The notes beneath the pieces were generated by a model. That model made no database searches, had not been told where the DNA came from, and worked only from the letters and a program-made list of their open reading frames with translations. Below, piece by piece: positions 35,298-44,527 of a stretch of 64,000 nucleotides of DNA. Numbering within the stretch: the stretch's first letter is position 1; each line of letters begins with the position of its first letter. The DNA comes from Arthrobacter sp. S41 (lineage in GTDB: Bacteria > Actinomycetota > Actinomycetes > Actinomycetales > Micrococcaceae), in contig NZ_SIHY01000001.1 of assembly GCF_004320535.1 (NCBI RefSeq), positions 1,922,001 to 1,986,000 of the forward strand, read 5' to 3'. Made by a program: the position numbers and the translations under genes.

Positions 35298-36470
35298 GTG
35301 AGCAACAACGTAGAATTTTTGATCATCGGCGGCGGGGCCATGGGCTCAGCAACTGCGTTATCTTTGGCGCAGAGCGGGCACGAAGTGTTGTTACTTGAGC
35401 GCTTTGAACCGGGGCATCAGCAGGGCGCTTCCCATGGCAGCACTCGCAACTTTAATCCTGCTTACGCACGGTCCGAGTACCTGCGACTGCTACAGCGAGC
35501 CAATATCCTCTGGGATGACATCTCGGCTCAGGCAAACACCCCACTGCTGACTCGTACCGGGCTGGTCAACCACGGCGTTGTCGCGGAACAACGGCACATG
35601 CATGAGGTACTGGCCGGTGCAGGTTTTGCTAGCGAACTGTTGAGCATCGATGAGGCTCAAGAACGCTTTAGTGGCATGAAGTTTGAAACCGAAGTGCTGC
35701 ACATTCCAGCGGGCGGGCAGATCAACGCTGATGCCGCCGTGGCCGCAATGCAGCGATTGGCGGCCGAGGCCGGCGCAAGAATCCAGCATGAGCACCCAGT
35801 CGTAGGCATCGAGGTGATCAACGACGAACAGGTAGCGGTGCGCGTTCGTGATGAGTCCGGCGAGCGCACTGTGTTTGCCAAACATTTGATCGTCACCGCT
35901 GGAGCTTGGACCCATCAGCTACTGGGTCAGCATGATTTGCCAGCCATCCACGTCACCGAAGAGCATCCCGTGCACTTCGCATTGCGTTCCTCCGAGGCCA
36001 AGTTCCCCGGCTTTAACCATATTTTGGACGGCACGCGGGATATTGGTTCCCCGGTCTTCGGTCCCGTGTACGGCATGCATACTCCGGGACTGGGGATCAA
36101 GGTCGGTTGGCATGGCTCCGGGCGACTGACCGATCCTAACCACCGTGAACATCAGGTCATCGAGGAACAGATCCGCGGATTGCAAGACTACGCTCAGCGC
36201 TGGCTACCTGGGGTGGATTCGGAAATCTATGAATCGATTTCCTGCACCTATTCCAATACTGATGACGAGAATTTCATCTTGGATCGTCTTGGACCGATCA
36301 CCATCGGTGCGGGCTTCAGTGGTCACGGTTTCAAGTTTGTTCCGGCTATCGGTGAGTACCTCGCCCAACTGGCCTTGGGCAGTCGCGGCACAGAAGAATT
36401 GTTCTCAGCCAGCCGGACCCAGCGCGAGCCATTGTTCTTAGAACGTCGGCGCGCGCTGGGGATCAGCTAA
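35298..36470 (+). CDS. Monomeric sarcosine oxidase / N-methyltryptophan oxidase-type flavoenzyme
   Basis: 390 residues. Dinucleotide motif IIGGGAMGSATALSL (9-23), ASHGSTR (44-50), Lys268 in GIKVGWHG (the O2-activating Lys of sarcosine oxidase) and Cys316 in ESISCTYSN, which corresponds to the covalent FAD cysteine. It oxidises an N-methyl or secondary amine with release of H2O2. The start is GTG with a weak upstream Shine-Dalgarno. Monocistronic and convergent with the agmatine deiminase gene. Substrate among sarcosine, N-methyl amino acids and pipecolate is not determined. Confidence 0.92.
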   Translation: MSNNVEFLIIGGGAMGSATALSLAQSGHEVLLLERFEPGHQQGASHGSTRNFNPAYARSEYLRLLQRANILWDDISAQANTPLLTRTGLVNHGVVAEQRHMHEVLAGAGFASELLSIDEAQERFSGMKFETEVLHIPAGGQINADAAVAAMQRLAAEAGARIQHEHPVVGIEVINDEQVAVRVRDESGERTVFAKHLIVTAGAWTHQLLGQHDLPAIHVTEEHPVHFALRSSEAKFPGFNHILDGTRDIGSPVFGPVYGMHTPGLGIKVGWHGSGRLTDPNHREHQVIEEQIRGLQDYAQRWLPGVDSEIYESISCTYSNTDDENFILDRLGPITIGAGFSGHGFKFVPAIGEYLAQLALGSRGTEELFSASRTQREPLFLERRRALGIS

Positions 36471-36481
36471 CTAGATATCCG

Positions 36482-37504
36482 CTAACTGCGTGGCAGCTGC
36501 TGGGTGATGCAGTGGATGCCACCACCGCGGGCGAATAGTTCGCGTGCATCTACGCTGACTACTTCCCGGCCTTCATACGCTTCGGCCAGGATCTTTGCTG
36601 CTTGCGCATCATTGGGATCATCAAAGGCACAAGCGATGACTCCACTGTTGGTCACGAGATGGTTGATATAGGAGTAATCCACCCATCCTTCGTCGTCGCG
36701 CAGCACCGTGGGTGCGGGCACGGCAATGAGCTTGAGCTTTCGGCCTTTGGCATCCGTTGATTCTTCAAGACGTGTGCGCACCTCTTGGGAAATCAGGAAA
36801 TCTGGATGTTCTGGGTTCTGCTGATCGTGGTAGAGCACCACGCCTGGGGCGGCAAAGCAGGCCACAATATCCACGTGCCCGCGAGTACCAAACTCCTGAT
36901 TGTCGCGCGTCAATCCCCGGTCCAACCAGATCACCTTTGAGGTGCCCAGTAACCGGGCGAATTCCTCCTCGATCTGCACTTCACTGGCCTCAGGATTTCG
37001 TCCTGGATCAAGCTGCACACTGCGGGTAGCCAAGATGGTGCCTTCACCATCAACGTGGATTCCGCCGCCTTCATTGGTGATGTTCGCGCGGGCAACGGGC
37101 AGTTCTGTTAGCTGCGCCAGGTGATCTGCGATGAGTTGGTCTTTGTCCCAGCTCGCCCAGCTTTGGGCACCCCAGCCGTTGAAGTTCCAGTTCACGGCGG
37201 CCAGTTCATTGTGTGCGGTGCGCACAAAGGTTGGTCCGATATCGCGCATCCATGCATCGTTTAGTTCATGGAACGAATAGCTGACCGAGTCCCCTAGGTG
37301 GCGGCGCGCGTCGGCTTCGCTCGAAGGATCCACCACCATGGTCACCGGGGTGAACTTGGTGATGGCCCGGGCTACCTGACTCCAGGTGGATCGCGCCGCT
37401 TCTGCTTCTTCTTCGGTATCCCCCAGCGTGTAGCCACTGGCAGGGAAGGCCATGAAGATTCGATCATGGGCTTCGGTTTCTGCAGGCATGAAAAACTCAG
37501 ACAT
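36482..37504 (-). CDS. aguA: Agmatine deiminase
   Basis: 340 residues. It hydrolyses agmatine to N-carbamoylputrescine and ammonia. The peptidylarginine-deiminase-type active site is clear: NEGGGIHVDG (144-153), GHVD with His210, and nucleophile Cys332 in GGGIHCITQQ. The start ATG at 37504 begins MSEFFMPAE; an upstream in-frame reading overlaps the amidase and was not used. It overlaps the N-carbamoylputrescine amidase gene by 8 bp, and together they convert agmatine to putrescine. Confidence 0.95.
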   Translation of the reverse strand: MSEFFMPAETEAHDRIFMAFPASGYTLGDTEEEAEAARSTWSQVARAITKFTPVTMVVDPSSEADARRHLGDSVSYSFHELNDAWMRDIGPTFVRTAHNELAAVNWNFNGWGAQSWASWDKDQLIADHLAQLTELPVARANITNEGGGIHVDGEGTILATRSVQLDPGRNPEASEVQIEEEFARLLGTSKVIWLDRGLTRDNQEFGTRGHVDIVACFAAPGVVLYHDQQNPEHPDFLISQEVRTRLEESTDAKGRKLKLIAVPAPTVLRDDEGWVDYSYINHLVTNSGVIACAFDDPNDAQAAKILAEAYEGREVVSVDARELFARGGGIHCITQQLPRS

Positions 37505-38474
37505 TGCTGCTGCTCCGTTCTCCCAAACCAGTCTCTTCGCGCGCTTCACGAAGCGCTGCGTAAGTTTCTGGCCGGCGGGTACGTAGGAATGGGAAGAGCG
37601 TCAGCCAGTCTCGGCGGGCGTCAAGATCTAGCGTAGCGACCAGTACCGCAGATTCATCGCGTGGTGCGCGGGCCAGGATGCGTCCGTAGGGATCAGAAAT
37701 GAAGGAAGAACCGTAGAAGGTTAATGCTCCTTCATCTCCCCACCGGTTAGGGACCACCATGAACAGACCATTGGCAATGCCATTGCCAACAATGGTCTGA
37801 CGCCACAGTGGTTCGGTATCAAAGTCCGGGTGATCTGGCTCCGAGCCGATAGCCGTTGGGTAGGCAAGCAGATCCGCACCGGCCAGCGAGTAGATGCGTG
37901 GTGGCTCACTGAACCATTCATCCCAGCAAGTGGGCAGGCCCATGGCCACATCCCCTAGGGCTGGAATACGGTGTACCGGATAGGGATCTTCGTTGGGTCC
38001 TTCGCGGAAGTACTTGTCCTCGTAGTAGCCAGCGGTGCGCGGAATGTGCAGCTTGTTAGTCGCTGCCACCAGCTCACCTTCCGGAGAAACAATAATGGCG
38101 GTGTTCAGTCCTAAACCGTCGGCCTCTGGGGCCTTGCGGAACAGTGAAATGTGAACCTGCAGCTGGTAGATCGCGGCCATTTTCTTCGCGAAGCTAAAGG
38201 TCCTGCCGGTGAGCAGATCTTCCGCCGTTGCGTCCGCTGCGTTGGCATCCGGGATTTCAAAAGCCGGGTACTTGCTCAAGGTGAGCTCGGGAAGGAAGAC
38301 AATTTTGGCGCCGTGCTTGGCTGCCGATTTGATGCCTTCTTCTAGTTCGGCTTCGGTGTCTGCCGGGTTTTCATGCCAGCGGTGCTGGACCAACGCTACG
38401 GTCAGTGTGCCTCGGGTGGCTTCTTCGGCGCGGGCCGGGGACACCGGTGGTTCTAGGGCCAGAATTTCTTGCAT
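37497..38474 (-). CDS. aguB: N-carbamoylputrescine amidase-type nitrilase-superfamily protein
   Basis: 325 residues with the Glu63-Lys141-Cys183 triad (FLPELTLSKYP, NKLHIPRT, LPTCWDEWF). It converts N-carbamoylputrescine to putrescine, CO2 and ammonia, the step after agmatine deiminase encoded next. The N-terminal ~22 residues before TLTVALVQH are extra. The pair is controlled from the divergent TetR gene; an operator palindrome lies 20 bp before this start. Confidence 0.92.
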   Translation of the reverse strand: MQEILALEPPVSPARAEEATRGTLTVALVQHRWHENPADTEAELEEGIKSAAKHGAKIVFLPELTLSKYPAFEIPDANAADATAEDLLTGRTFSFAKKMAAIYQLQVHISLFRKAPEADGLGLNTAIIVSPEGELVAATNKLHIPRTAGYYEDKYFREGPNEDPYPVHRIPALGDVAMGLPTCWDEWFSEPPRIYSLAGADLLAYPTAIGSEPDHPDFDTEPLWRQTIVGNGIANGLFMVVPNRWGDEGALTFYGSSFISDPYGRILARAPRDESAVLVATLDLDARRDWLTLFPFLRTRRPETYAALREAREETGLGERSSSNV

Positions 38475-38493
38475 GGTTCACCTTCACGGTTTT

Positions 38494-38570
38494 AAACGAA
38501 TGTGATTCGTTTTATAGCGTAGATGCTTCCGCGGGGTGAAAGCAAGAGGTTTAACGAATGCTTTTCGTTT
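38494..38570. promoter_or_regulatory. Two TetR operators in the agu/tetR divergent region
   Basis: Site 1 (38494-38512) is the perfect palindrome AAACGAAT-GTG-ATTCGTTT next to the amidase start. Site 2 (38552-38570) has the same 8-3-8 layout, TAACGAAT-GCT-TTTCGTTT, next to the regulator start. Centres are 58 bp apart. This strongly suggests the TetR protein represses both its own gene and the agu operon. Confidence 0.82.
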
Positions 38571-38617
38571 ATTTTGTGTATGCTCATGTCAAGAGATTTC
38601 CACCTACAGGAGTGAGT

Positions 38618-39223
38618 ATGGCCCGGCCATCACAACCCAAGCTGAGCACCGACGCCATCGCTAAGGCAGCCCTGAAATTAGTGGATGCCCACGGAGATTT
38701 CACCCTGCCCCAGTTAGCCAAGGCTTTGTCGGTTTCCGCTTCCTCGCTGTACAACCACGTTCAGGGTCGCGATGAAATCATTGAGTTGATGCGTGGCCAA
38801 GCGATGTCTGCCATCAAGCTGCCTGACCTAGAGAATTCTTCATGGCAAGACACCGTTCAAGGAATCGCCATCGAGTACTGGGCTTCGTATTCAAAGCACC
38901 CGAGGCTCATCCCGTTGATGACCAGCTATACGGTGCGCGATAGCACCACACTGCGTGTTTACGATGCCTTGGCCGAAGCCCTCGCAGCTGCCGGTTTTGA
39001 ACCAAAACAGCGGTTGCAAGCGATCACCATTATTGATTCCTTCGTCCTGGGCTCAGCCCTCGACGCGGCAGCCCCGAGTGAAGTCTGGGTTGCCGACACC
39101 GAGGTCTCCACCGCCTTCAGGCAAGCCTTGGACTCAGGCCAAGATGTTCAGGACCGCTCCGTGGAAACGTTCCGACTCGGCTTGGACATCATCTTGGACG
39201 GTCTTCAGAGCTCACTTGCTTGA
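38618..39223 (+). CDS. TetR-family repressor of the agmatine operon
   Basis: 201 residues from the ATG at 38618 (AGGAG upstream). N-terminal helix-turn-helix FTLPQLAKALSVSASSLYNHV, then a C-terminal ligand domain of the TetR_C/WHG type. Divergent from aguB/aguA, with matching operators in between, so the ligand is probably agmatine, N-carbamoylputrescine or putrescine. It ends 2 bp from the glutaminase stop. Confidence 0.92.
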   Translation: MARPSQPKLSTDAIAKAALKLVDAHGDFTLPQLAKALSVSASSLYNHVQGRDEIIELMRGQAMSAIKLPDLENSSWQDTVQGIAIEYWASYSKHPRLIPLMTSYTVRDSTTLRVYDALAEALAAAGFEPKQRLQAITIIDSFVLGSALDAAAPSEVWVADTEVSTAFRQALDSGQDVQDRSVETFRLGLDIILDGLQSSLA

Positions 39224-39225
39224 GT

Positions 39226-40260
39226 TCAGCGCAGTAGGCTGGGCGCAGAAGCGAAGAGGTTCAAACCCATGGCACGCGAAAGCTGACCGATAGCCAACTG
39301 AGCTCGCACCGAGTTTCCCGCCATATCTAGAGGTGGTGAGAACGAACAAATAGCACCCTTACCCGGGGCCACTGCAACGATGCCACCGGAAACACCAGAC
39401 TTTGCTGGCAAACCAATTTCAAAGAGCCATTCACCGGAGCGCTCATATAGTCCGTTGGATGCCACCGCAGCCAAGGTATCGCGGCAAACATCGGCATCCA
39501 CCACTCGTTTGCCGGTCACCGGATTCACCCCGCCATCGGCCAGGGTTGCGCCCATGATGGCTAGGTCATGTGCCGTGACGTTCAGTGAGCACTGCTTTGT
39601 GTAAACATCCACGGCGTCGAACGGGTCATCCTCTAGCCGACCATAGCTTTTGAGCAGACGTCCCAAAGCCTTGTTGCGCTCATTGGCCAAGGACTCGGAG
39701 TGATACACCTCGTCATCCAAGCTCAGCGAGTGACCAACAAAAGCGGAGAGACCTTCCTGCACGTTCTCCCACTTTTTGGCTGCCGTCTTTCCCGGAATCA
39801 ACGAGGTGGTGGCAATTGCGCCAGCATTAACCATCGGATTCATTGGGTGCCCATTATTGAGTTCAACAGCCATCACCGAGTTGAAGGACATTCCGGTGTT
39901 GTTCACGCCAATGCGTTCGCGAACCGTTTCGCGCCCATGTTCCTGAAGGACCAGCGCGTAAACGAACATCTTAGAAATCGACTGAATGGAGAATGGATGA
40001 GCGCAGTCGCCCACCGAGTGCATCGAGCCACCCACGTGCGACATAGCGATACCGAAGAGTCCTGGGTCCGCTTGTCCGAGAATCGGAATGTAGTGCGCCA
40101 GCAGGCCTTCATCTACATCTGCGTAACGTTCATGGGCTTCTTTGAGCAGTTTGTCGATTTGGTCATTTTTCAGCGCACCGGTAGATACCTGCTGAACTAC
40201 GTCGTCAAAATCCGTAGGAATGGTCTCGTTATTGCCTTCCGAAGGATAGTTCAATGCCAC
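39226..40260 (-). CDS. glsA: Glutaminase A
   Basis: 344 residues, serine-dependent beta-lactamase-like glutaminase. It converts glutamine to glutamate and ammonia. Ser-x-x-Lys nucleophile in QSISKMF, HPMNPMVNAGAIATTSLI, the Tyr of the KSYGRLE region and the C-terminal PAKSGVSGGI motif are present. No signal peptide. The GTG start at 40260 has GAGG upstream. It is convergent with the TetR gene. Confidence 0.95.
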   Translation of the reverse strand: MALNYPSEGNNETIPTDFDDVVQQVSTGALKNDQIDKLLKEAHERYADVDEGLLAHYIPILGQADPGLFGIAMSHVGGSMHSVGDCAHPFSIQSISKMFVYALVLQEHGRETVRERIGVNNTGMSFNSVMAVELNNGHPMNPMVNAGAIATTSLIPGKTAAKKWENVQEGLSAFVGHSLSLDDEVYHSESLANERNKALGRLLKSYGRLEDDPFDAVDVYTKQCSLNVTAHDLAIMGATLADGGVNPVTGKRVVDADVCRDTLAAVASNGLYERSGEWLFEIGLPAKSGVSGGIVAVAPGKGAICSFSPPLDMAGNSVRAQLAIGQLSRAMGLNLFASAPSLLR

Positions 40261-40463
40261 CTGCCTCTGCTTCTAAAAAATGCCTAATCATGCCTATCTG
40301 ACTTGAGACTACCAACAGCTCTGCCTATTGGCACCAAAAGTCGCAACCTAAAGAACGCTATCGCTAGCACAAGGCCCGGTTCCACGGTAAGGCTATGTGT
40401 TTTCGGCGACAGTGTGGATCACATAACAGCGCAATGACCCGTATCTGACTTAGCATTTTGAGT

Positions 40464-40886
40464 ATGGCTAAGGGTATTACTTTTCATACGCGTAAGTGGG
40501 TTCGCCCAGAAGATCTGAATGCAAACGGCACGCTATTCGGCGGTAGCCTCTTGCGATGGATTGATGAAGAAGCGGCGATCTACTCCATCATCCAGCTGGG
40601 CAACAAGCATGTTGTCACCAAGTTCATGTCCGAGATCAACTTCATTGCTTCGGCTAAGGAAGGCGACCTCATTGAAATGGGCCTCACGGCCATCGACTTC
40701 GGTCGCACCTCGATCACCTTGCGTGCAGAAGTACGCAACATCTTCACTCAGGAATCAATCCTGACCATCGAAAAGATCGTGTTTGTGAATATCGGTGAAG
40801 ACGGTAAGCCACAGCCACACGGCTTCGACCACATCACCTACACCCGGGATCGCATCCCGCTGGAAATCACCACTGCGCTCATCTAA
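40464..40886 (+). CDS. Acyl-CoA thioesterase, hotdog fold
   Basis: 140 residues from the ATG at 40464. Single hotdog domain of the YciA/BACH type: Asn and Asp/Glu catalytic region GTLFGGSLLRWIDEEAA, MSEINFIASAKEGD and FVNIGEDGKPQPHGF. It hydrolyses acyl-CoAs in the cytoplasm. A TAGCAT box 7 nt before the ATG and no Shine-Dalgarno suggest a leaderless mRNA. Monocistronic with a very strong terminator. Confidence 0.93.
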   Translation: MAKGITFHTRKWVRPEDLNANGTLFGGSLLRWIDEEAAIYSIIQLGNKHVVTKFMSEINFIASAKEGDLIEMGLTAIDFGRTSITLRAEVRNIFTQESILTIEKIVFVNIGEDGKPQPHGFDHITYTRDRIPLEITTALI

Positions 40887-40933
40887 CTTTCAGTACCAAA
40901 GACCCTAAGCCCACACTGCATTCAGGGTGCTTC

Positions 40934-40980
40934 CAAGACCTCGACCCGAACACATCTAATGTGTTCGGGTCGAGGTCTTG
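40934..40980 (+). terminator. Strong stem-loop after the thioesterase gene
   Basis: Perfect 22-bp stem (40934-40955 with 40959-40980) closed by the trinucleotide CTA. No clear T-run follows. Confidence 0.8.
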
Positions 40981-41088
40981 TGCTTCGTCCATGGCAGTTG
41001 AGGCAAAGCACTTGATCTAGCTGACAGCATCCCGCAAAGTAGATCTTGCCGTTAGATATCACCCGCATAGAGACAAGCGAGCATCACC

Positions 41089-41511
41089 ATGGGACAAATG
41101 ATTTTCGTCAATCTGCCAACCGCAGATCTGGCCGCAGCAGACAAGTTCTACGAAGCGCTTGGATTCACCAAGAACCCCACCTTCTCCGATGATCATGCAA
41201 CCTCGTGGGTTATCGATGAAAACATCTTTGTGATGAGCTTGAAGCAAGAATTCTTCGCTACTTTCCTAGTCAATGGCGATAAGCCAGGACTGGATTCAGG
41301 ATTCCGCGAAGCACTCAATTCCCTGACAGCCGAGACTCGTGAAGGCGTGGATGATTTTGTCTCCCGCGCTCAGGCCGGCGGCGGCAAGACCTACCGTCCA
41401 GCCAGCGAACCATTCCCGGGCATGTATCAGGCAGCAGTTCAGGACCCTGACGGACACGTGTGGGAAATTGCTTGGATGAGCCCTGAAGCCATGGAAGCTC
41501 CAGCAGGCTAA
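41089..41511 (+). CDS. VOC-family protein
   Basis: 140 residues, one VOC module: MIFVNLPTADLAAADKFYEALGF at the start and QDPDGHVWEIAWM near the end (His and Glu as possible metal ligands). Similar proteins are annotated as glyoxalase/bleomycin-resistance-like, with no known substrate. The stop lies 4 bp from the convergent SGNH hydrolase stop. Confidence 0.88.
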   Translation: MGQMIFVNLPTADLAAADKFYEALGFTKNPTFSDDHATSWVIDENIFVMSLKQEFFATFLVNGDKPGLDSGFREALNSLTAETREGVDDFVSRAQAGGGKTYRPASEPFPGMYQAAVQDPDGHVWEIAWMSPEAMEAPAG

Positions 41512-41515
41512 GTAC

Positions 41516-42355
41516 TCAAGAAACTTCTGAATTCCGCAAAGGCTGCGCCACGAACGAGGCGCGGCGCTTGCGGAATTGTTTTTTCATGCCCTTGGCCGGG
41601 TACATGGGTTCCGGCCAACGTGGTGCAAGCTCGTCCCCCAACGTCACTCCGCGCATCCGTCGACCAAACATTGGTAGCACCCATTGTCGCAACCACTCCA
41701 CGTCCCGCTGGGTGGCCTGCCAGAATCCCGCGCGCTCGGCATGTGCCAGCGGATCAAATTCCAACTGGTGCTCAGACTCTAAAATCTCAAGAATTCGGAT
41801 GGCCATATAACGATGGCCCGCACGATTCATATGCAGCTTGTCGATATCCCACATGCGCCGGTCTCGGTAGGCATCCCATTGCCAGTAATCCACCAGCACG
41901 ACACTCTCCGGATACTTTTGCGCCAACGTACGCACGCAGTCATTAAACCGCCAGTTGCGACGTTTAAACGGTGCCAGCACCGGATGTACTGGGATATCAA
42001 ATCCGGTGAACAACAGTACTTTGGCACCGGTGGAGACTAGGTCATCCACTGCCTGCGAATATCGTTCAAGGAAAAATCTCATGTCTTTGCGGAACTCTAA
42101 GATGTCGTTTCCGCCAGCGTAAAAAGTGATCACGTCCGGCTTGAGCTCAAGGGCCACAGGGATCTGTTCTTCAATGATTTGTTCAAGTCGGCGGCTGCGA
42201 ATCCCCAGGTTCATGTATTGCCACTGCGGATCCGCTTTAGACAGCTGTTTGGCCACTCGGTCCGCCCAGCCGCGCACCCCGTTAGGTAACCGAGGCTCCC
42301 AGTCCCCTACTCCTTCGGTGAAGGAATCACCTAGCGCCATAAATAGCCGTCCCAT
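41516..42355 (-). CDS. SGNH/GDSL-family hydrolase
   Basis: 279 residues. Block I GDSFTEG with Ser11, block II Gly in NLGIRSRRL, block III GGNDIL and block V DKLHMNRAGH with the Asp-His pair. It is an esterase or lipase-like enzyme with no signal peptide. A basic C-terminal tail (KGMKKQFRKRR) is notable and may bind membranes or nucleic acid. Confidence 0.92.
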   Translation of the reverse strand: MGRLFMALGDSFTEGVGDWEPRLPNGVRGWADRVAKQLSKADPQWQYMNLGIRSRRLEQIIEEQIPVALELKPDVITFYAGGNDILEFRKDMRFFLERYSQAVDDLVSTGAKVLLFTGFDIPVHPVLAPFKRRNWRFNDCVRTLAQKYPESVVLVDYWQWDAYRDRRMWDIDKLHMNRAGHRYMAIRILEILESEHQLEFDPLAHAERAGFWQATQRDVEWLRQWVLPMFGRRMRGVTLGDELAPRWPEPMYPAKGMKKQFRKRRASFVAQPLRNSEVS

Positions 42356-42575
42356 ACTAAAGACGCTATTGGGTCAATGTGCATGGCGATCAGATTCGAG
42401 TTGAACACCGGGTAAATGCTGGAATCAGCACGCAGTCAAAAACTCCTTGGACATGTTCAGTCCCGACATCCGGCTGGCTACCAAGTCGCTGAAGCCAAAT
42501 ACTTCGGGTTTTCCATAATGAACTTGTATGGTTCCCTGTGTATCGGCGCTGATCTGCGCAATCTACTGTTGAATT

Positions 42576-43850
42576 ATGACTTCGACATCACTGTCTTCCC
42601 CGGGAACTACGCGCTCCCGCCCACCACTGAGATTAGGCTTCACGCTGCTACATCTAGCAGTGATGGGCACTTTCGGTGTCATCGGGCTTTGCCTGCTGGT
42701 TACCTGGCTGGCCCTAGGAATTGGGCTCATTTCACTGCTCGGTATTGGCCTGCTTGTACTTGTTGGCTTGCTCGGCGCGATGTTCGTTGTGGCCCGATTT
42801 GAAATTTCACGAATCGGCGGACTGTACGGAATAGATGCGGTGCCACTGCGTTGGCCGGCTCGACGCGGTCCAGGCTTTGGCGGGTATGTCCGTACTCTGG
42901 GCCGGGCGGTCTCCGAATCACGCATGTGGGCGGCGCTGGGCAGCTTGGTGCTTTCCTGCATCACCGGCACCATCATGCTCGGAGTTCTGCAGTGGAGTGT
43001 GCACTTCGCGATTCTTTCCTTCGCTCCGCTCACCGGCACAGACACAGTGTCCGGACCGTTCAACGTGGACACCCCTGTAAACCAGGCCCCATGGCTGATG
43101 CTCCTGGCCATCGCCGGCGCAAGCATAGTCATCGCCTTAGCTTTCCTGCACCGCAGCATCACCGTTGGCATCATTGGATCCTTAGCCCGGGAAACCGCGC
43201 TCACCGAACGGGTACGCAGCACCGCGGTACAGCGGGAAGGCGCGGTGCGTGCTGCCGAAGTGGAACGCACTAGGATCGAACGCGACTTACACGACGGCGT
43301 CCAACCACGACTGGTCTCCGTGGCCATGACCTTGGGGCTGGCGCATCAGCAGATCGATTCCAACCCCGAACAGGCTAAGGAGCTGGTGGCCGAAGCTCAC
43401 GCCTCCACCAAATCCGCCATCACCGAGCTACGTCAACTGACCCGAGGCATCTACGCCTCAGTGCTCGATGATCGTGGCCTGGACGCAGCACTCTCGGCCG
43501 TGGCCGGACGTTCACATATTCCGGTCCAGCTTGATGTGCAGTTAGAAGGTCGCTACCCGCGGGTGGCAGAAGCAGCCGTGTACTTCGCCATCGCTGAGGC
43601 CTTGACCAACTCGGCCAAACACTCACGAGCCCAACGCTGCCAAGTAACCGTAAGGGTGCGCGAAACCAACGGTCAGCCACATTTGTGGGCGCGAGTTGAA
43701 GACAACGGCGTGGGCTCCGCACACATCACTGCCGGTGGCGGATTAGATGGAATCAACAACCGGGTGCTGGCAGCCGGTGGAACCCTGCTTCTGCAAAGTC
43801 CGGCCGGCGGACCAACAACAGTGGAAGTGAGCGTGCCATGCGCGTACTAA
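42576..43850 (+). CDS. Sensor histidine kinase (LiaS-like)
   Basis: 424 residues. N-terminal membrane part with a putative sensor domain (segments about 20-75, 115-150, 170-192), HisKA_3 phospho-acceptor His239 in ERDLHDGVQPRL, and an ATPase domain with EDNGVG and GGGLDGI. Overlaps the response regulator by 13 bp. With the regulator and the DUF4097 protein it forms a three-gene operon resembling LiaFSR cell-envelope stress systems, and pspA lies right next to it. Confidence 0.93.
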   Translation: MTSTSLSSPGTTRSRPPLRLGFTLLHLAVMGTFGVIGLCLLVTWLALGIGLISLLGIGLLVLVGLLGAMFVVARFEISRIGGLYGIDAVPLRWPARRGPGFGGYVRTLGRAVSESRMWAALGSLVLSCITGTIMLGVLQWSVHFAILSFAPLTGTDTVSGPFNVDTPVNQAPWLMLLAIAGASIVIALAFLHRSITVGIIGSLARETALTERVRSTAVQREGAVRAAEVERTRIERDLHDGVQPRLVSVAMTLGLAHQQIDSNPEQAKELVAEAHASTKSAITELRQLTRGIYASVLDDRGLDAALSAVAGRSHIPVQLDVQLEGRYPRVAEAAVYFAIAEALTNSAKHSRAQRCQVTVRVRETNGQPHLWARVEDNGVGSAHITAGGGLDGINNRVLAAGGTLLLQSPAGGPTTVEVSVPCAY

Positions 43851-44527
43851 TTTGTGAGGATTCGGTACTACTGCGCGAAGGACTGGTGCGCTTACTCGAT
43901 CACAGCGGTCACCGCGTGGTTGTGGATCTGCCCGACGCCACCGGGCTAATGAGTTTCTTGGAATCGGTGGATGCCGAAGACTTCCCACAGATCGCCATCT
44001 TGGATGTTCGGCTGCCGCCGAGCTACACCGATGAAGGCATCCGAGCAGCTCTTGAAGTGCGCAAAGCCTATCCGGATCTGCCGTTGCTGGTGCTCTCCCA
44101 ATACGTTGAGGAGCGTTACGCTTCGGAGCTGATTTCCACTCAGTCAGGGGCCATTGGCTACCTGCTCAAGGACCGGGTGGCTGATGTGAGTGAGTTCATT
44201 GCGTCGTTGGAACAGATCGCTGCCGGCGGCACGATTTTGGATCAGGAAGTTGTCGCTCAGCTATTAACTCGCCGCAATCATGATGACCGAATGCAACGAC
44301 TGACCGATAGGGAACGCAGCGTCCTGGCCGCGGTGGCCGAGGGAAAATCCAACCAAGCAATTGCTGCGTTGCTTTTCCTCTCGGAAGCCAGCGTTGAAAA
44401 GTACATCACCTCCATCTTCCAGAAGCTCAGCTTAGAGGCCGACGGAACGGGCAACCGGCGTGTGCTGGCCGCCCTGGCACATATACAAAACCTGGGCACC
44501 AACCACACAGATCGGAACGGATCATGA
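43838..44527 (+). CDS. NarL/LuxR-family response regulator (LiaR-like)
   Basis: 229 residues. Receiver domain with phospho-acceptor Asp56 (AILDVRLPP) and Lys in GYLLKDRV; C-terminal LuxR helix-turn-helix LTDRERSVLAAVAEGKSNQ. It receives phosphate from the overlapping kinase. Possible targets are its own operon and the convergent pspA. Confidence 0.94.
   Translation: MRVLICEDSVLLREGLVRLLDHSGHRVVVDLPDATGLMSFLESVDAEDFPQIAILDVRLPPSYTDEGIRAALEVRKAYPDLPLLVLSQYVEERYASELISTQSGAIGYLLKDRVADVSEFIASLEQIAAGGTILDQEVVAQLLTRRNHDDRMQRLTDRERSVLAAVAEGKSNQAIAALLFLSEASVEKYITSIFQKLSLEADGTGNRRVLAALAHIQNLGTNHTDRNGS

Noticed and set aside
42416-42802. 128-codon plus-strand frame before the LiaS-like kinase
   Set aside because: It overlaps the kinase start in another frame and shows no conserved features.
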